In this document: positions 16,202 to 25,221 of the stretch, one piece after another | Layout of the letters: the number at the start of each line of letters is the position of its first letter | How positions within the stretch are numbered: position 1 is the stretch's first letter | Source: an uncultured Chromatiaceae bacterium | GTDB lineage: Bacteria; Pseudomonadota; Gammaproteobacteria; Enterobacterales; Alteromonadaceae | Assembly: GCA_937978655.1 (NCBI GenBank) | Contig: CALJUX010000044.1 | Location: 1-45,261, forward strand | Reading direction: 5' to 3' | DNA length: 45,261 bases | The notes under the pieces: model-generated | What the model was told of the DNA's origin: nothing | Database searches by the model: none | The model's input: only the letters and a program-made list of their open reading frames with translations | Translations under genes and position numbers: made by a program

Positions 16202-19200
16202 TCAGGCTGTTGCAGCGGTTTGCCGCGCCTCGCGGCCATGCACCAGACGATACAAAGCCGGTAACACCACCAGCGTCAGCAGAGTGGAGGTCAAAATGCC
16301 GCCAATCACGACTGTGGCCAGCGGCCGCTGAATTTCTGCACCGGTGCCGGTATTCAGCGCCATCGGCACAAATCCGAGACTTGCCACCAGCGCTGTCATC
16401 AGCACAGGGCGCAAACGCTGCACCGCGCCTTGCTCAATGGCCTGCAGCAAATCCATGCCCTGACTGCGCAGCTGCTGGATCATTGCCATCATCACCACGC
16501 CGTTGAGCACCGCGATACCGGACAACGCGATAAAACCCACGGCTGCCGATATCGACAGCGGCATGTCGCGCAGCAGTAACGCGGCGATCCCCCCGGTCAG
16601 CGCCAGTGGCACGCCACTGAACACCACCAGCGCATCTTTGGCCGAATTCAGCGCACTGAACAGCAAGGCAAAAATCAGCAGCAAGGTCAGCGGCACCAGC
16701 CATGTCAGACGATCCGTGGCAGATTGCAGCTGCTCAAAAGTGCCGCCATAACCCAGCCAATAACCGGTTGGCAACGCTAATTCACTTTGCAGCGCTTGCT
16801 GCGCGTCGGCAATAAAGCTGCCGAGATCACGCTCACTGACGTTAGCGGTCACCACCATGTTGCGTTTACCACTTTCGCGGTTGACCTGATTCGGCCCTGT
16901 GCTTTGTGCCAGCGTGGCAATTTCACCGAGCGGCACATAAGTCAGCTCGTTCTGCCCGGCATCATTGGGTAGCGCCACCGGCAGTCGTGCTAACGCTGCA
17001 GGATCGGAGCGAGCGGGTTCGGCTAAGCGCATCAGCAGCGGAAAGCGTTTGTCGCCTTCAAAAATCTGCCCCAGTTGCTGGCCGCCCACAGCGGTTTGCA
17101 CCGTTTGCTGTACAGTGGCGACATCAATGCCTAACAGCGCCAGGTGATCCCGCTCCGGTTCAATTGACAGCAATGGTAAGCCGGTGGCCTGCTCCATCCG
17201 CACATCCACAGCACCAGGGATGGTCGAGAGGATAGCCGCCGCTTGTTCGCCCAGAGCCGCCAACACTGCCAGATCGTCACCATAAATGCGCACGGCAACA
17301 TCGGTACGCACGCCGGCGATCAGCTCGTTAAAGCGCATTTCAATCGGCTGGGTGAACTCGTATTTATTGCCCGGCACGGCTTCAACTTTCTGGCGCAGCT
17401 GTTCGATAAAAGCAGCTTTGCTTAAGCTTGGGTCCGGCCATTGCTCACGCGGTTTGATGATCAGGAAGGTATCCGCCACACTGGGTGGCATCGGATCTGT
17501 GGCGATTTCCGCAGTGCCTATTTTCGAGAACACCCGCTCGACTTGCGGCAAACTGGCAATTTCCTTCTCTAGTAAATTCTGCATCTGCAACGACTGATTC
17601 AGGCCAGTTCCCGGCACCCGTAACGCGTGCAGCGCCACATCGCCTTCGTCCAGTTGCGGCATAAACTCGGTGCCCATTTTGCCGGCTTGCCACAGGCTGG
17701 TCACCACCAACAGCAGTGCCAGTGCCGCTGCAGGCAACGCATGGCGCAACCCCAACTGCAACACAGTGCGATACCCTTGTTTCAGCGTTTGCATCAGGCG
17801 GCTGTCTTGTTCTGACACTTTCCCGCGCACCAGCAAGGCAATAGCCGCCGGGACAAAAGTCACCGCCAGAATTAACGCGCCCAGCAAAGCCGCAATCACG
17901 GTAAAGGCCATCGGGTGGAACATTTTGCCTTCGACGCCGGACAGAGCAAAAATCGGCATAAACACCAGCATGATGATGAGCACGCCAAACACCGCCGGGG
18001 TAAAGACTTCGCGGGTCGCCTGATACACCACGTCCAGCCGCTCTTTGCTACTGAGCAACCGGTTGTACTGATGCTGTGCCATGCCTAAGCGGCGCAGGCA
18101 GTTTTCCACCACGATCACCGCGCCATCCACCATCAGGCCAAAGTCGATAGCCCCTAAGCTCATCAGGTTGCCACTGACCCGGTTCATCGCCATGCCACTG
18201 ATGGCAAACAGCATACTGAGCGGGATCACCAAGGCCGTGATAAAGGCTGCACGCAGGTTACCGAGGAAGATAAACAGCACGACAATCACCAGTACCGCCC
18301 CTTCAAACAGGTTTTTCTGCACTGTGCTGATGGTTTGGTCGACCAGACTACTGCGGTTGTACACCGCTTCGGCTTTGACTCCATCCGGCAGGCTTTGGTT
18401 GATTTGCGCAAGCCGTTCCGACACTGCTTTGGACACAGTGCGGCTGTTTTCACCCACTAGCATAAACACAGTACCCAGTACTGTTTCTTCACCGTTTTGC
18501 AGCGCTGCACCGGTACGCAGTTCTCGGCCAATCGACACCTGGGCGACATCACTGAGCCGCACCGGGCCGTCGTCGCGCTTGGCCACGACCAGACTGGCGA
18601 TATCCTGCAGATTTTTCAGCTGGCCGGGTGAGCGCACCAGCCACTGCTGACCGTGCCGCTCTATGTAACCAGCCCCGACATTGCTGTTGTTGCGGCGCAG
18701 CACTTCGGCAAGTTCTGCCATCGTCAGTTTAAACGCCAGCAATTTGCCCGGATCTGGTTCCACCACATACTGGCGGACAAAACCACCAATAGAGTTAACC
18801 TCGGTGACACCAGACACTTTGACCAGCTGCGGTTTGATGGTGAAATCCTGCAAGGTGCGCAAGTCTTCGGCACTGTAAGCGGTGCCGTCACTTTTGCGCG
18901 CCGCCGGATCGGCGCTGACGGTATACATAAATATCTCGCCAAGGCCAGTGGCAATCGGGCCCAGCGAGGTACTGACATCATCCGGCAACTGGTCACGCAC
19001 GCCTTGCAGCCTTTCACTGACCAACTGCCTTGCCCAATAAATGTCGGTACCGTCTTTAAACACCACTGTTACCTGCGAAATGGCATAGCGGGAGACGGAG
19101 CGGGTGTATTCCAGCTTCGGCAGGCCCGCCATGGCATTTTCTATCAGCAGCGTCAGCCGCTGTTCAGTTTCCAAGGGTGAATAGCCCGGTGCTTCCGTGT

Positions 19201-19348
19201 TGATTTGCACCTGCACGTTGGTGATATCCGGCACTGCGTCCATCGGCAAGCGCTGCGCCTGCCACAGGCCAACCGCGGCCATCAGCAGCGTCAGACCTAT
19301 CACCAGATAGCGCCTGGCCAAAGCCAGTCTTAAAATAAAATCAATCAT
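16202..19348 (-). CDS. czcA: CzcA-type heavy-metal RND efflux pump
   Basis: 1048-aa inner-membrane proton antiporter of a tripartite pump that expels divalent cations from the periplasm or cytoplasm. The length and 12-helix layout fit the HME-RND family. The N-terminus (RYLVIGLTLLMAAVGLWQAQRLPMDAVPDITNVQVQI) and the fourth-helix signature DFGLMVDGAVIVVEN (from about Asp402) match pumps for Zn/Co/Cd or Ni/Co rather than CusA-type Cu/Ag pumps. The start ATG has AGGAG 7 nt upstream. It follows czcB after 27 bp. The exact metal cannot be read from sequence. Confidence 0.93.
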   Translation of the reverse strand: MIDFILRLALARRYLVIGLTLLMAAVGLWQAQRLPMDAVPDITNVQVQINTEAPGYSPLETEQRLTLLIENAMAGLPKLEYTRSVSRYAISQVTVVFKDGTDIYWARQLVSERLQGVRDQLPDDVSTSLGPIATGLGEIFMYTVSADPAARKSDGTAYSAEDLRTLQDFTIKPQLVKVSGVTEVNSIGGFVRQYVVEPDPGKLLAFKLTMAELAEVLRRNNSNVGAGYIERHGQQWLVRSPGQLKNLQDIASLVVAKRDDGPVRLSDVAQVSIGRELRTGAALQNGEETVLGTVFMLVGENSRTVSKAVSERLAQINQSLPDGVKAEAVYNRSSLVDQTISTVQKNLFEGAVLVIVVLFIFLGNLRAAFITALVIPLSMLFAISGMAMNRVSGNLMSLGAIDFGLMVDGAVIVVENCLRRLGMAQHQYNRLLSSKERLDVVYQATREVFTPAVFGVLIIMLVFMPIFALSGVEGKMFHPMAFTVIAALLGALILAVTFVPAAIALLVRGKVSEQDSRLMQTLKQGYRTVLQLGLRHALPAAALALLLVVTSLWQAGKMGTEFMPQLDEGDVALHALRVPGTGLNQSLQMQNLLEKEIASLPQVERVFSKIGTAEIATDPMPPSVADTFLIIKPREQWPDPSLSKAAFIEQLRQKVEAVPGNKYEFTQPIEMRFNELIAGVRTDVAVRIYGDDLAVLAALGEQAAAILSTIPGAVDVRMEQATGLPLLSIEPERDHLALLGIDVATVQQTVQTAVGGQQLGQIFEGDKRFPLLMRLAEPARSDPAALARLPVALPNDAGQNELTYVPLGEIATLAQSTGPNQVNRESGKRNMVVTANVSERDLGSFIADAQQALQSELALPTGYWLGYGGTFEQLQSATDRLTWLVPLTLLLIFALLFSALNSAKDALVVFSGVPLALTGGIAALLLRDMPLSISAAVGFIALSGIAVLNGVVMMAMIQQLRSQGMDLLQAIEQGAVQRLRPVLMTALVASLGFVPMALNTGTGAEIQRPLATVVIGGILTSTLLTLVVLPALYRLVHGREARQTAATA

Positions 19349-19375
19349 ATCTGCTCCTGTACTTCACAGCGCGCA

Positions 19376-20593
19376 CTAGTGGTCATGGCTGGCGCCGTCT
19401 TTTTCGACGTCAGCTTTGAGCAGATAGCTGTTTTGGGTGGCGTACTCAGTACCGGCTTTGAGGCCACCGAGCACTTCGACATACACATCATCTTCGAGGC
19501 CGGTTTCGAGCATCCGCACTTCAAAGGTATTGCCGTACCGGGCAAACACCACCGCCATGTCGCGGAATGACTGAATGGCATCTTTGCGCACCGCTAAGGC
19601 TGCCTGATGTTCAGCCACAATCACATCGGCCGTGATATGCATACCAGGACGCCACTGACCGTCGGCGTTATCCAGCACAGCGCGCACCCGCGCGATATGG
19701 CCTTCTGTCATTTCCGGGGCGATAAACTGCAGCTGGCTTTGTGCCTGCCGCTGCTGGTGTAAATCGGCCACTGTGACTTTTTGTCCGATCTTTAACTGAC
19801 CTATCGCATCCGGAAACGCCGATAATTCGACCGTGACTGTGCTGTAATCTGCCAGTTCAAACAGCTCGTTTTGACCGGTGATTTGACCGGGATTGGCCAG
19901 CCTGCGCGTAACCAGACCGGCAGCCGGCGCTTTGATGCTAAAGGTTTTTAACGTGGTGGTATTCATCAGCTGCGCCAGCACCTGACCCGCCACCACTTTG
20001 TCGCCGCGCTGCACCAGCACTTGCTGCACCTGCGCCGGAAATGGCGATGCCACGCTGTACACTTTGCCCGGCTCCGCTGCGATAACACCAAACAGGTGCA
20101 CGGTTTGGGTGATCAGCCGTGGTTCAGCCCGTTCAGTGCTGATACCCGACAGTTTGAACACCCGGTCATTGAGGGTGACCCGGCCTTCAAACGAATCGTA
20201 TTGCCACTGGTATGTTTTGCCGTCATGACGCGCCTCAACCTGCACCTGATAAGAGTGCGGCTCGACAATAGTGGCGTTACCAAGCAGATAATCTTGTTCG
20301 GGACTAAAGCTCAGCTGGTTTTGTTCGCCGTCCAGCCGGTTTAGGGTGACGGTTAACTGCACTGCGGATGGTGCCAGCGGCTTATCGCCCTGGTAGGCAA
20401 AAACACGCATTTCCGGCGGCACACCGGATTCAAAAATGCTGATCTCAATGGCAAAACCGTCTTTTTCCAGTAAACGGCCGCCATGTGGCCCTTTGGCCGG
20501 CTCTGCGGCTGCAGGTTCGGTCGCAGCAGCCTGTGTGGTGGCTGGTACAGTAAACGCCAGCAGCAGGCCTAATAAAATTCCCAGATGTTTCAT
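19376..20593 (-). CDS. czcB: CzcB-type periplasmic adaptor of the efflux pump
   Basis: 405-aa membrane-fusion protein linking CzcA to the outer-membrane channel. ATG 20593 is preferred to the frame opening at 20614 because AGGAGA lies 8 nt upstream and a signal peptide (MKHLGILLGLLLAFTVPATTQA) follows. The N-terminal domain starts with GPHGGRLLEKDGFAIEISIFE, seen in CzcB-like adaptors. A lipoyl/hairpin region (PFPAQVQQVLVQRGDKVVAGQVLAQL) and beta-barrel region come next. The tail ends ASHDH, a possible metal ligand. It begins 1 bp after czcC ends, so the ribosome site lies inside czcC. Confidence 0.92.
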   Translation of the reverse strand: MKHLGILLGLLLAFTVPATTQAAATEPAAAEPAKGPHGGRLLEKDGFAIEISIFESGVPPEMRVFAYQGDKPLAPSAVQLTVTLNRLDGEQNQLSFSPEQDYLLGNATIVEPHSYQVQVEARHDGKTYQWQYDSFEGRVTLNDRVFKLSGISTERAEPRLITQTVHLFGVIAAEPGKVYSVASPFPAQVQQVLVQRGDKVVAGQVLAQLMNTTTLKTFSIKAPAAGLVTRRLANPGQITGQNELFELADYSTVTVELSAFPDAIGQLKIGQKVTVADLHQQRQAQSQLQFIAPEMTEGHIARVRAVLDNADGQWRPGMHITADVIVAEHQAALAVRKDAIQSFRDMAVVFARYGNTFEVRMLETGLEDDVYVEVLGGLKAGTEYATQNSYLLKADVEKDGASHDH

Positions 20594-20594
20594 A

Positions 20595-21869
20595 TTAATT
20601 GTCTCCTGTAGCAAGCCGTACCGGGCCCGACAGCGTCAGCGCCTGGCCGGTCAGCCGTTCCAGTTCCAGTAATTGCAAATGAAAGCGGCTTTGTGCACTG
20701 ACTAAATCCGCTTGCGCCTGACGCAGTTCCTGCTCAGCGGTCAGCAGACTGAATAAGTCGGCCTGGCCTTGCTGATATGCGCGTTCGGCTTGCTGTTGTA
20801 AGGTGGTGGTTTGCGGGATGATCTGCTGTTTCAGTACCTGGCTGACTTCTTTGAGTTGGTCCAACTCCAGATAAATGCGCTCGACCAGCAAATTCAGTCG
20901 GGTTTGGCTTTGCTGCTGTTGCAGCGCATTCAGTTCCAGCTGGGTTTGCGCGCTGAGCCGTTTGGCCGCACCTGTGTCCTGTAACTGCCAGGGGATGGAG
21001 AAACCCAGCACCAGTGCATTGTCATTGAGCGCCTCGATACGACGTACACCGCCACTGACTTTCCAGTCGACAACAGACTCGGCCTGGGCCAGTGCCAGCT
21101 CGGTTTCCAACAGTCGCTGCTGACTGACAAATAACTTCAGCTGGGTGGAGCGTTGTAAACTGGTTTGCAGTTCAGCCAGGCCGGGCAATAAAGGTAAAGC
21201 GTCGAGTGTGCCGGCAACCCGCGCAAAATCAGGCTGTTTGGCCCAGTTTGCCGCAAGTTCTGCCCGTGCCAGTTGTTGGGCATTGGCATTGGCTTTTTGC
21301 TCTAACGCGGTTCGGCTGAGTTTTAATTCCAGCCGGGTCAGATCAGCATCGGTCAGCGTACTGGCTGCTGCGCGTTGCCGGGCAATATCCAGCAAACGCT
21401 GTTCACGTTGTTGCTGAGTCTTGAGCAAATCAGCCCGCTGCTGCAGTTCAACCAACAGGATGTAGCTGCGGGTCGTGGCGGCCAAAGTATCCAGCCGGCT
21501 CAGCTCAAACTGATCGCGGCTGAGTTGTTGCTGCGCGTCGGTTTTCTCCAGCCGGTAGGCCCGCTTATCGCCCATTTCAATCAGTTGACTTAAGCTCAGC
21601 GTCAATTCGGCATTGGATACGCCGGTGCTACTGCCGGTACCCGCCACGTTCTCCAGCGCCACGCCGATTTCCGGGTTGGGGCTTAAGCCCGCCTGTAGCC
21701 GGTTGGCTTCATTCAGACGCAGCTCATAAGGAAACTGCTGTAACACCGGGCTGTATTTCAGGGTATTTTGCAGCGCATCCGACAGTTTCAGGCTGTCAGT
21801 CTGCGCCATGGCTATTGATGCATAACCAAGCATCGCTATCTGGACAGATAGCGCAAATTTCATCCGCAT
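20595..21869 (-). CDS. czcC: CzcC-type outer-membrane efflux channel (TolC family)
   Basis: 424-aa outer-membrane factor of the tripartite pump. Signal peptide (MKFALSVQIAMLGYASIAMA), then the duplicated outer-membrane-efflux repeats rich in long helices (LKLSDALQNTLKYSPVLQQF, NPEIGVALENVAGTG, and in the second half LRQAQADLVSAQSRFHLQLLELERLTGQAL). The length is typical. The start ATG 21869 has AGGAAC 7 nt upstream; ATG 21863 is a close alternative. First of the three pump genes, 46 bp after the His-rich protein gene. Confidence 0.92.
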   Translation of the reverse strand: MRMKFALSVQIAMLGYASIAMAQTDSLKLSDALQNTLKYSPVLQQFPYELRLNEANRLQAGLSPNPEIGVALENVAGTGSSTGVSNAELTLSLSQLIEMGDKRAYRLEKTDAQQQLSRDQFELSRLDTLAATTRSYILLVELQQRADLLKTQQQREQRLLDIARQRAAASTLTDADLTRLELKLSRTALEQKANANAQQLARAELAANWAKQPDFARVAGTLDALPLLPGLAELQTSLQRSTQLKLFVSQQRLLETELALAQAESVVDWKVSGGVRRIEALNDNALVLGFSIPWQLQDTGAAKRLSAQTQLELNALQQQQSQTRLNLLVERIYLELDQLKEVSQVLKQQIIPQTTTLQQQAERAYQQGQADLFSLLTAEQELRQAQADLVSAQSRFHLQLLELERLTGQALTLSGPVRLATGDN

Positions 21870-21915
21870 AGGTATGTTCCTGTTTAAAATTCAGAAAAAG
21901 AATTGCAATACAGGA

Positions 21916-22362
21916 TCAGGCGTTTGGCGGTGGGACTGGCGGTGAGTAAGTGATAGCCGTCAGTTGACTGGCGTAATGATAAGCATCGTCCTGCGTTGGG
22001 GCGCAAAACGTTAACGAGGATTCTGCCGGGAGATCGGCGACCAGATGGACATGCTGCACATGTTCATGGGCAGCGCTGTCATGACCAGAGGCCGCATTGA
22101 GCGTTGCATCAGTGCTGGTTGTACTCTTGACGCTCTTTAGGCTGTGGCCGCTGCTGTCGCCATGCGTGCTACCAGCCTGCACGCTTTCATCCGCATGATG
22201 AGCGTCGTCGTCATGGTCATGATGCAAATCTGCATGGGTATGAGGTTGAGATACCGAGACTAAAAAGTGATGAGAATCATCCGGTAAGTGCACCACCATA
22301 GCTTCAGATGCCATCGCAATGTGCTGGCATAAGAAAATGATGATGAACAAAAATTTGCGCAC
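21916..22362 (-). CDS. histidine-rich exported protein heading the czc operon
   Basis: 148 aa from GTG 22362. The open frame extends to 22662, but that part overlaps the DUF3147 gene and lies upstream of a well-formed promoter, so the GTG start with signal peptide MRKFLFIIIFLCQHIAMA is preferred. The mature protein is rich in His and Asp (HTHADLHHDHDDDAHHADE, then AAHEHVQHVHL), typical of a periplasmic divalent-metal binder. Its place ahead of czcCBA recalls small CzcI-like leader proteins of Cupriavidus czc loci, but homology is not clear to me. Confidence 0.7.
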   Translation of the reverse strand: MRKFLFIIIFLCQHIAMASEAMVVHLPDDSHHFLVSVSQPHTHADLHHDHDDDAHHADESVQAGSTHGDSSGHSLKSVKSTTSTDATLNAASGHDSAAHEHVQHVHLVADLPAESSLTFCAPTQDDAYHYASQLTAITYSPPVPPPNA

Positions 22363-22392
22363 AGTGGCAATCCGGATTTGGAGAACTTGCTG

Positions 22393-22436
22393 AGTATAAA
22401 AGGCCCGATAGCTAAACTCAATTACAGTTGTGTAAT
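22393..22436 (-). promoter_or_regulatory. czc operon promoter with palindromic operator
   Basis: On the minus strand TTGAGT (22416-22421) and TATACT (22393-22398) are spaced by 17 bp. The 16-bp palindrome ATTACA-CAAC-TGTAAT (22421-22436) touches the -35 box. The -10 box lies 30 bp before the GTG start, leaving a short leader. This supports an activator or repressor site, presumably metal-responsive; the regulator is not in the window. Confidence 0.75.
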
Positions 22437-22502
22437 CTAAGCCGGCTTTACCTGGCCTTGACACAAGTGCAGACGGCTGCGTGATCATTCGTGATAACGC
22501 CT

Positions 22503-22853
22503 TTACCACAACTGGATGCCAGCATAACTCAGCCCCCACGCCAGCAACACAAACAGCAGCACAGTGATGACACAACAAACCCCCAACGCCGGCCAGAACC
22601 CCCACCAGGTTAAAAAACGCGGAAATAACAAAAACATCGGCAGGGTTGGCAGCACATACCAAAAAGTATAACGGGCATGATTACTGATTTTTTCTACAGG
22701 CTGTTGTTCAACATACAACCAAATCAACGTCAGCACTGTCACCAGTGGCAATGCCGCTACCAGACCACCGAGTTTGTCGCTGCGCCTAGCAAACTCCGAC
22801 ACCAGCACCACAATAAGCGCAGTAATACCGTATTTCACAACCAGCCAGAGCAT
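22503..22853 (-). CDS. DUF3147 family membrane protein
   Basis: 116 aa with four predicted membrane helices. The start MLWLVVKYGITALIVVLVSEFARRSDKLGGLVAALPLVTVLTLIWLY is characteristic of DUF3147: a helix, a basic loop with a conserved RRSDKLGGL, then a second helix. AGGAA lies about 6 nt before the ATG. It is read in the same direction as the czc operon, but that operon has its own promoter behind this gene, so it may be independent. Function unknown. Confidence 0.8.
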   Translation of the reverse strand: MLWLVVKYGITALIVVLVSEFARRSDKLGGLVAALPLVTVLTLIWLYVEQQPVEKISNHARYTFWYVLPTLPMFLLFPRFLTWWGFWPALGVCCVITVLLFVLLAWGLSYAGIQLW

Positions 22854-23367
22854 CTTTGTTCCTCAAATTTATGGCCGACTCGTGTCGAACCACCAGACTA
22901 AGATTAACGAATAGTCTATGAACGCCAAGGGCCGATTCATATTTTTCAAGTATGTATTGCACAAACCAGCTTTCTTGCAGTTTTAATTGCTGACTTCTGG
23001 CCGATAATTTGTTTTTGCCCGGAGAATCCGTTCAGCATTCGAAAGCGGACGTTCAAAGTAAAAAAAGATTATGTCAGCTATTGGCACAAAGCTTCGCTAC
23101 AACGATGCACATTAACGGTCATTAAAGCGCTTAGTTTTAATTTGAGCGAGTTTCGGACGAAAAATGGTCAATTTGTTCAAAAAAACAATGTCTGGTTCAC
23201 TTTTATTGCAGACATTCCTTTTTATGACATGAGCTCAAAAAAATGTGTGAGGTAGGTCGCAACCAAACTATATTCCGACTTTAGTGTGACTGATATATGG
23301 TCGCGGGATAGACCTGATTTCACCGAGCTGTTCATCTACATAACGATCGAGGCGATAGCTCTATGTC
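22854..23367. other. intergenic region with a short inverted repeat
   Basis: About 510 bp with no gene seen. AATGTCTG (23187-23194) and CAGACATT (23209-23216) form an inverted repeat with a 14-nt centre; it shares GACATT and ATTGCAGACATTC with the element at 14254-14287. The rest is A/T-rich and looks like decayed intergenic sequence. Confidence 0.45.
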
Positions 23368-23394
23368 AAAAAAAGCGCTCTGTAGCCAGAGCGC
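23368..23394 (-). terminator. Rho-independent terminator of the cytochrome c peroxidase gene
   Basis: GCGCTCTG (23375-23382) pairs with CAGAGCGC (23387-23394) around TAGC, and the minus-strand transcript continues into seven U residues (23368-23374). It lies 30 bp past the stop of the peroxidase gene. Confidence 0.92.
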
Positions 23395-23423
23395 AAAACT
23401 GCAGAACAACATGAACATTCAAT

Positions 23424-24434
23424 TTATTTAAACGGCTCTGGTCTATGAGTCGCATCCACAGATGCCGGTAGCAAAGGTAACTGGATCTGTGGCCTGTCTC
23501 CGGTCAACGTATGCAAAAACGCAACGATGTCCTTAATTTCCTGCTCCGAGTAGCTACGACCCAATTGTAATTTACCCATGACTGCGACCGATTCAGCAAG
23601 CGTTGCCGCTTCACCATCGTGGAAGTAGGGATAAGTCAGTTCAACGTTTCGTAGCGTAGGCACTTTGAAATTAAAACGGTCGGCATCTTTGCCGGTCACC
23701 GCCACACGGCCCTGCGCCGGTGACGAAGATTTGTAAGGTGCCACAATCCCCATTTTTTGAAACGAAGTACCACCTAAAGCCGGACCGTTATGACACGCGA
23801 CACAACCATGTGTTTTGAACAATTGATAGCCTTGCAACTCCTGTGCAGTGATTGCTTGATCGTCACCCAGCAACCACTGGTCAAATCTGGAATTAGGCGT
23901 TACCAGTGTCTCTTCAAAACGCGCGATAGCATCTGTGATTTTCTCCAGAGTGATTTTTTCGTCGCCATATATCGCTTTAAACTGACTGCCGTAGCCTGGA
24001 ATAGAGCGGATCACATCAACAGCAAGCGTGTGAGGCATTGCCATTTCTACATCAGCCTGAATAGGGCCGGCAGCCTGCTCTTGCAGGTTCGCGGCACGAC
24101 CATCCCAAAACTGAGCGATCGACAAGCTGGAGTTGAATACAGTTGGTGAATTAACCGGGCCCGGTCGCCATTTATGCCCGACGGAAGTTTTCAGATTATC
24201 GGTGCCACCTAACGACAGATTGTGGCAGGTGTTACATGAAATCACGCCCGACATCGACAGCCTTGGATCGAAAAACAACTGTTTGCCCAACTCAACTTTG
24301 GCGGGTTCTGTTACTTTTGCTGGTTGGATGGGGGTGACAGGTTCACTGTGTGGCTGTTTTGTTGTTGCTTCAGCGGCAGTGCTGTAGTTTAGGCCTAACA
24401 TTAGAGCGCCGGCCATTAACCAAAGATGCTTCAT
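23424..24434 (-). CDS. di-haem cytochrome c peroxidase family protein
   Basis: 336-aa periplasmic di-haem protein that, in characterised members, reduces hydrogen peroxide with electrons from small c-type cytochromes. Signal peptide at the N-terminus, two haem-binding CxxCH sites (CNTCH at 67-71 and CVACH at 211-215), and the family motifs QFWDGRAANLQEQAAGP and FKVPTLRNVELTYPYFHDG. ATG 24434 is chosen for the AGGAGA about 8 nt upstream. A near-perfect copy of the TTAGA-N4-TCTAA palindrome lies 17 bp before the start. Single gene with its own terminator. Confidence 0.9.
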   Translation of the reverse strand: MKHLWLMAGALMLGLNYSTAAEATTKQPHSEPVTPIQPAKVTEPAKVELGKQLFFDPRLSMSGVISCNTCHNLSLGGTDNLKTSVGHKWRPGPVNSPTVFNSSLSIAQFWDGRAANLQEQAAGPIQADVEMAMPHTLAVDVIRSIPGYGSQFKAIYGDEKITLEKITDAIARFEETLVTPNSRFDQWLLGDDQAITAQELQGYQLFKTHGCVACHNGPALGGTSFQKMGIVAPYKSSSPAQGRVAVTGKDADRFNFKVPTLRNVELTYPYFHDGEAATLAESVAVMGKLQLGRSYSEQEIKDIVAFLHTLTGDRPQIQLPLLPASVDATHRPEPFK

Positions 24435-24450
24435 CGTCTCATCTCCTGAC

Positions 24451-24466
24451 ATTAGATATACCTAAT
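24451..24466. promoter_or_regulatory. palindrome in front of the peroxidase gene
   Basis: ATTAGATATACCTAAT: one mismatch from the TTAGA-N4-TCTAA motif that recurs in this region. It ends 16-17 bp before the start codon, overlapping the likely transcription start zone. Confidence 0.6.
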
Positions 24467-24565
24467 GTATATGTGCTGTAGAGTCTCGTCTTGATTCTTA
24501 TCAAACTTCATGACTGTTCTATTGCAAGTAATTAAAAGCTAAACAATCGGTTATATTCGGTGAGT

Positions 24566-25123
24566 TTATTGCAGCTGTTTCTTCACCGAGAAAATACCGC
24601 GCAGTTCCCCCGGGCTGAAGCCTGTTGCCAAATCCTGCGGATAATGCTGCTTTAAAGCACTTTGTACATCCTCTCCCAGATAACTGCCGTGACAGGCGAG
24701 ACACATGGTGTCCATCACAATAGGCTTGGCAAAACGATATTCAGTGGCGCTTTTTTCTGAACTACTCAAAGTAGCGGGATCTGCACCGGATGATAAAGCT
24801 GCAGCAAATTTGGCAATCTGTTGTTGCTCCCAGCTGTCAGGTTTATTTGCAGTATTGCGGTTTTTGTCGCTACGTCTGGCAATTTGCCAGCCGTCCACGC
24901 TATGTTTCGCCGCGATTAATGGTGCCTCTTCACGACAAGCAACAATGCCCTTTACCGGGCCGCCATTGCTGATTGCTTGTTTAAGTGTCGCTTTAAGCTC
25001 AGTGGAAAATGCACCGATTTTTTGTTTGGCAACTTGTTCAAGTTGGGGGTCTGCCTTTGCAGGATGATGCCAGACAACGCAACCGACGAATGCCAATGTG
25101 GTTGTGATTACAGATAACTTCAT
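24566..25123 (-). CDS. DUF3365 (Tll0287-like) c-type haem protein
   Basis: 185 aa. A signal peptide (MKLSVITTTLAFVGC... ending PAKA) is followed by the DUF3365/Tll0287-like domain with a single haem site, MCLACHG, near residue 135, and the tail LATGFSPGELRGIFSVKKQL typical of the family. Tll0287 relatives are periplasmic haem proteins with a PAS-like fold, proposed redox or gas sensors. GGAG lies about 6 nt before the ATG, and a one-mismatch copy of the regional palindrome is 13 bp upstream. A redox partner or sensor role is inference. Confidence 0.85.
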   Translation of the reverse strand: MKLSVITTTLAFVGCVVWHHPAKADPQLEQVAKQKIGAFSTELKATLKQAISNGGPVKGIVACREEAPLIAAKHSVDGWQIARRSDKNRNTANKPDSWEQQQIAKFAAALSSGADPATLSSSEKSATEYRFAKPIVMDTMCLACHGSYLGEDVQSALKQHYPQDLATGFSPGELRGIFSVKKQLQ

Positions 25124-25136
25124 AACTTACTCCATT

Positions 25137-25150
25137 TTAGTGTTTTCTAA
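25137..25150. promoter_or_regulatory. palindrome in front of the DUF3365 gene
   Basis: TTAGTGTTTTCTAA, one mismatch from TTAGA-N4-TCTAA, 13 bp before the start codon of the gene at 24566-25123. Confidence 0.55.
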
Positions 25151-25221
25151 TATATTGGGTTTATTGACAGTCTTGCATTGCAGCCAGCAATGCTGATCCC
25201 GTGCCCAAGTTCATTCGGTTG

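Noticed and set aside
18081..18650. 189-codon frame opposite czcA
   Set aside because: Antisense shadow of the efflux pump gene; no ribosome site or family match.
22363..22662. Upstream extension of the His-rich protein gene
   Set aside because: It overlaps the DUF3147 gene and lies upstream of the well-formed promoter; the GTG at 22362 with a signal peptide explains the gene better.
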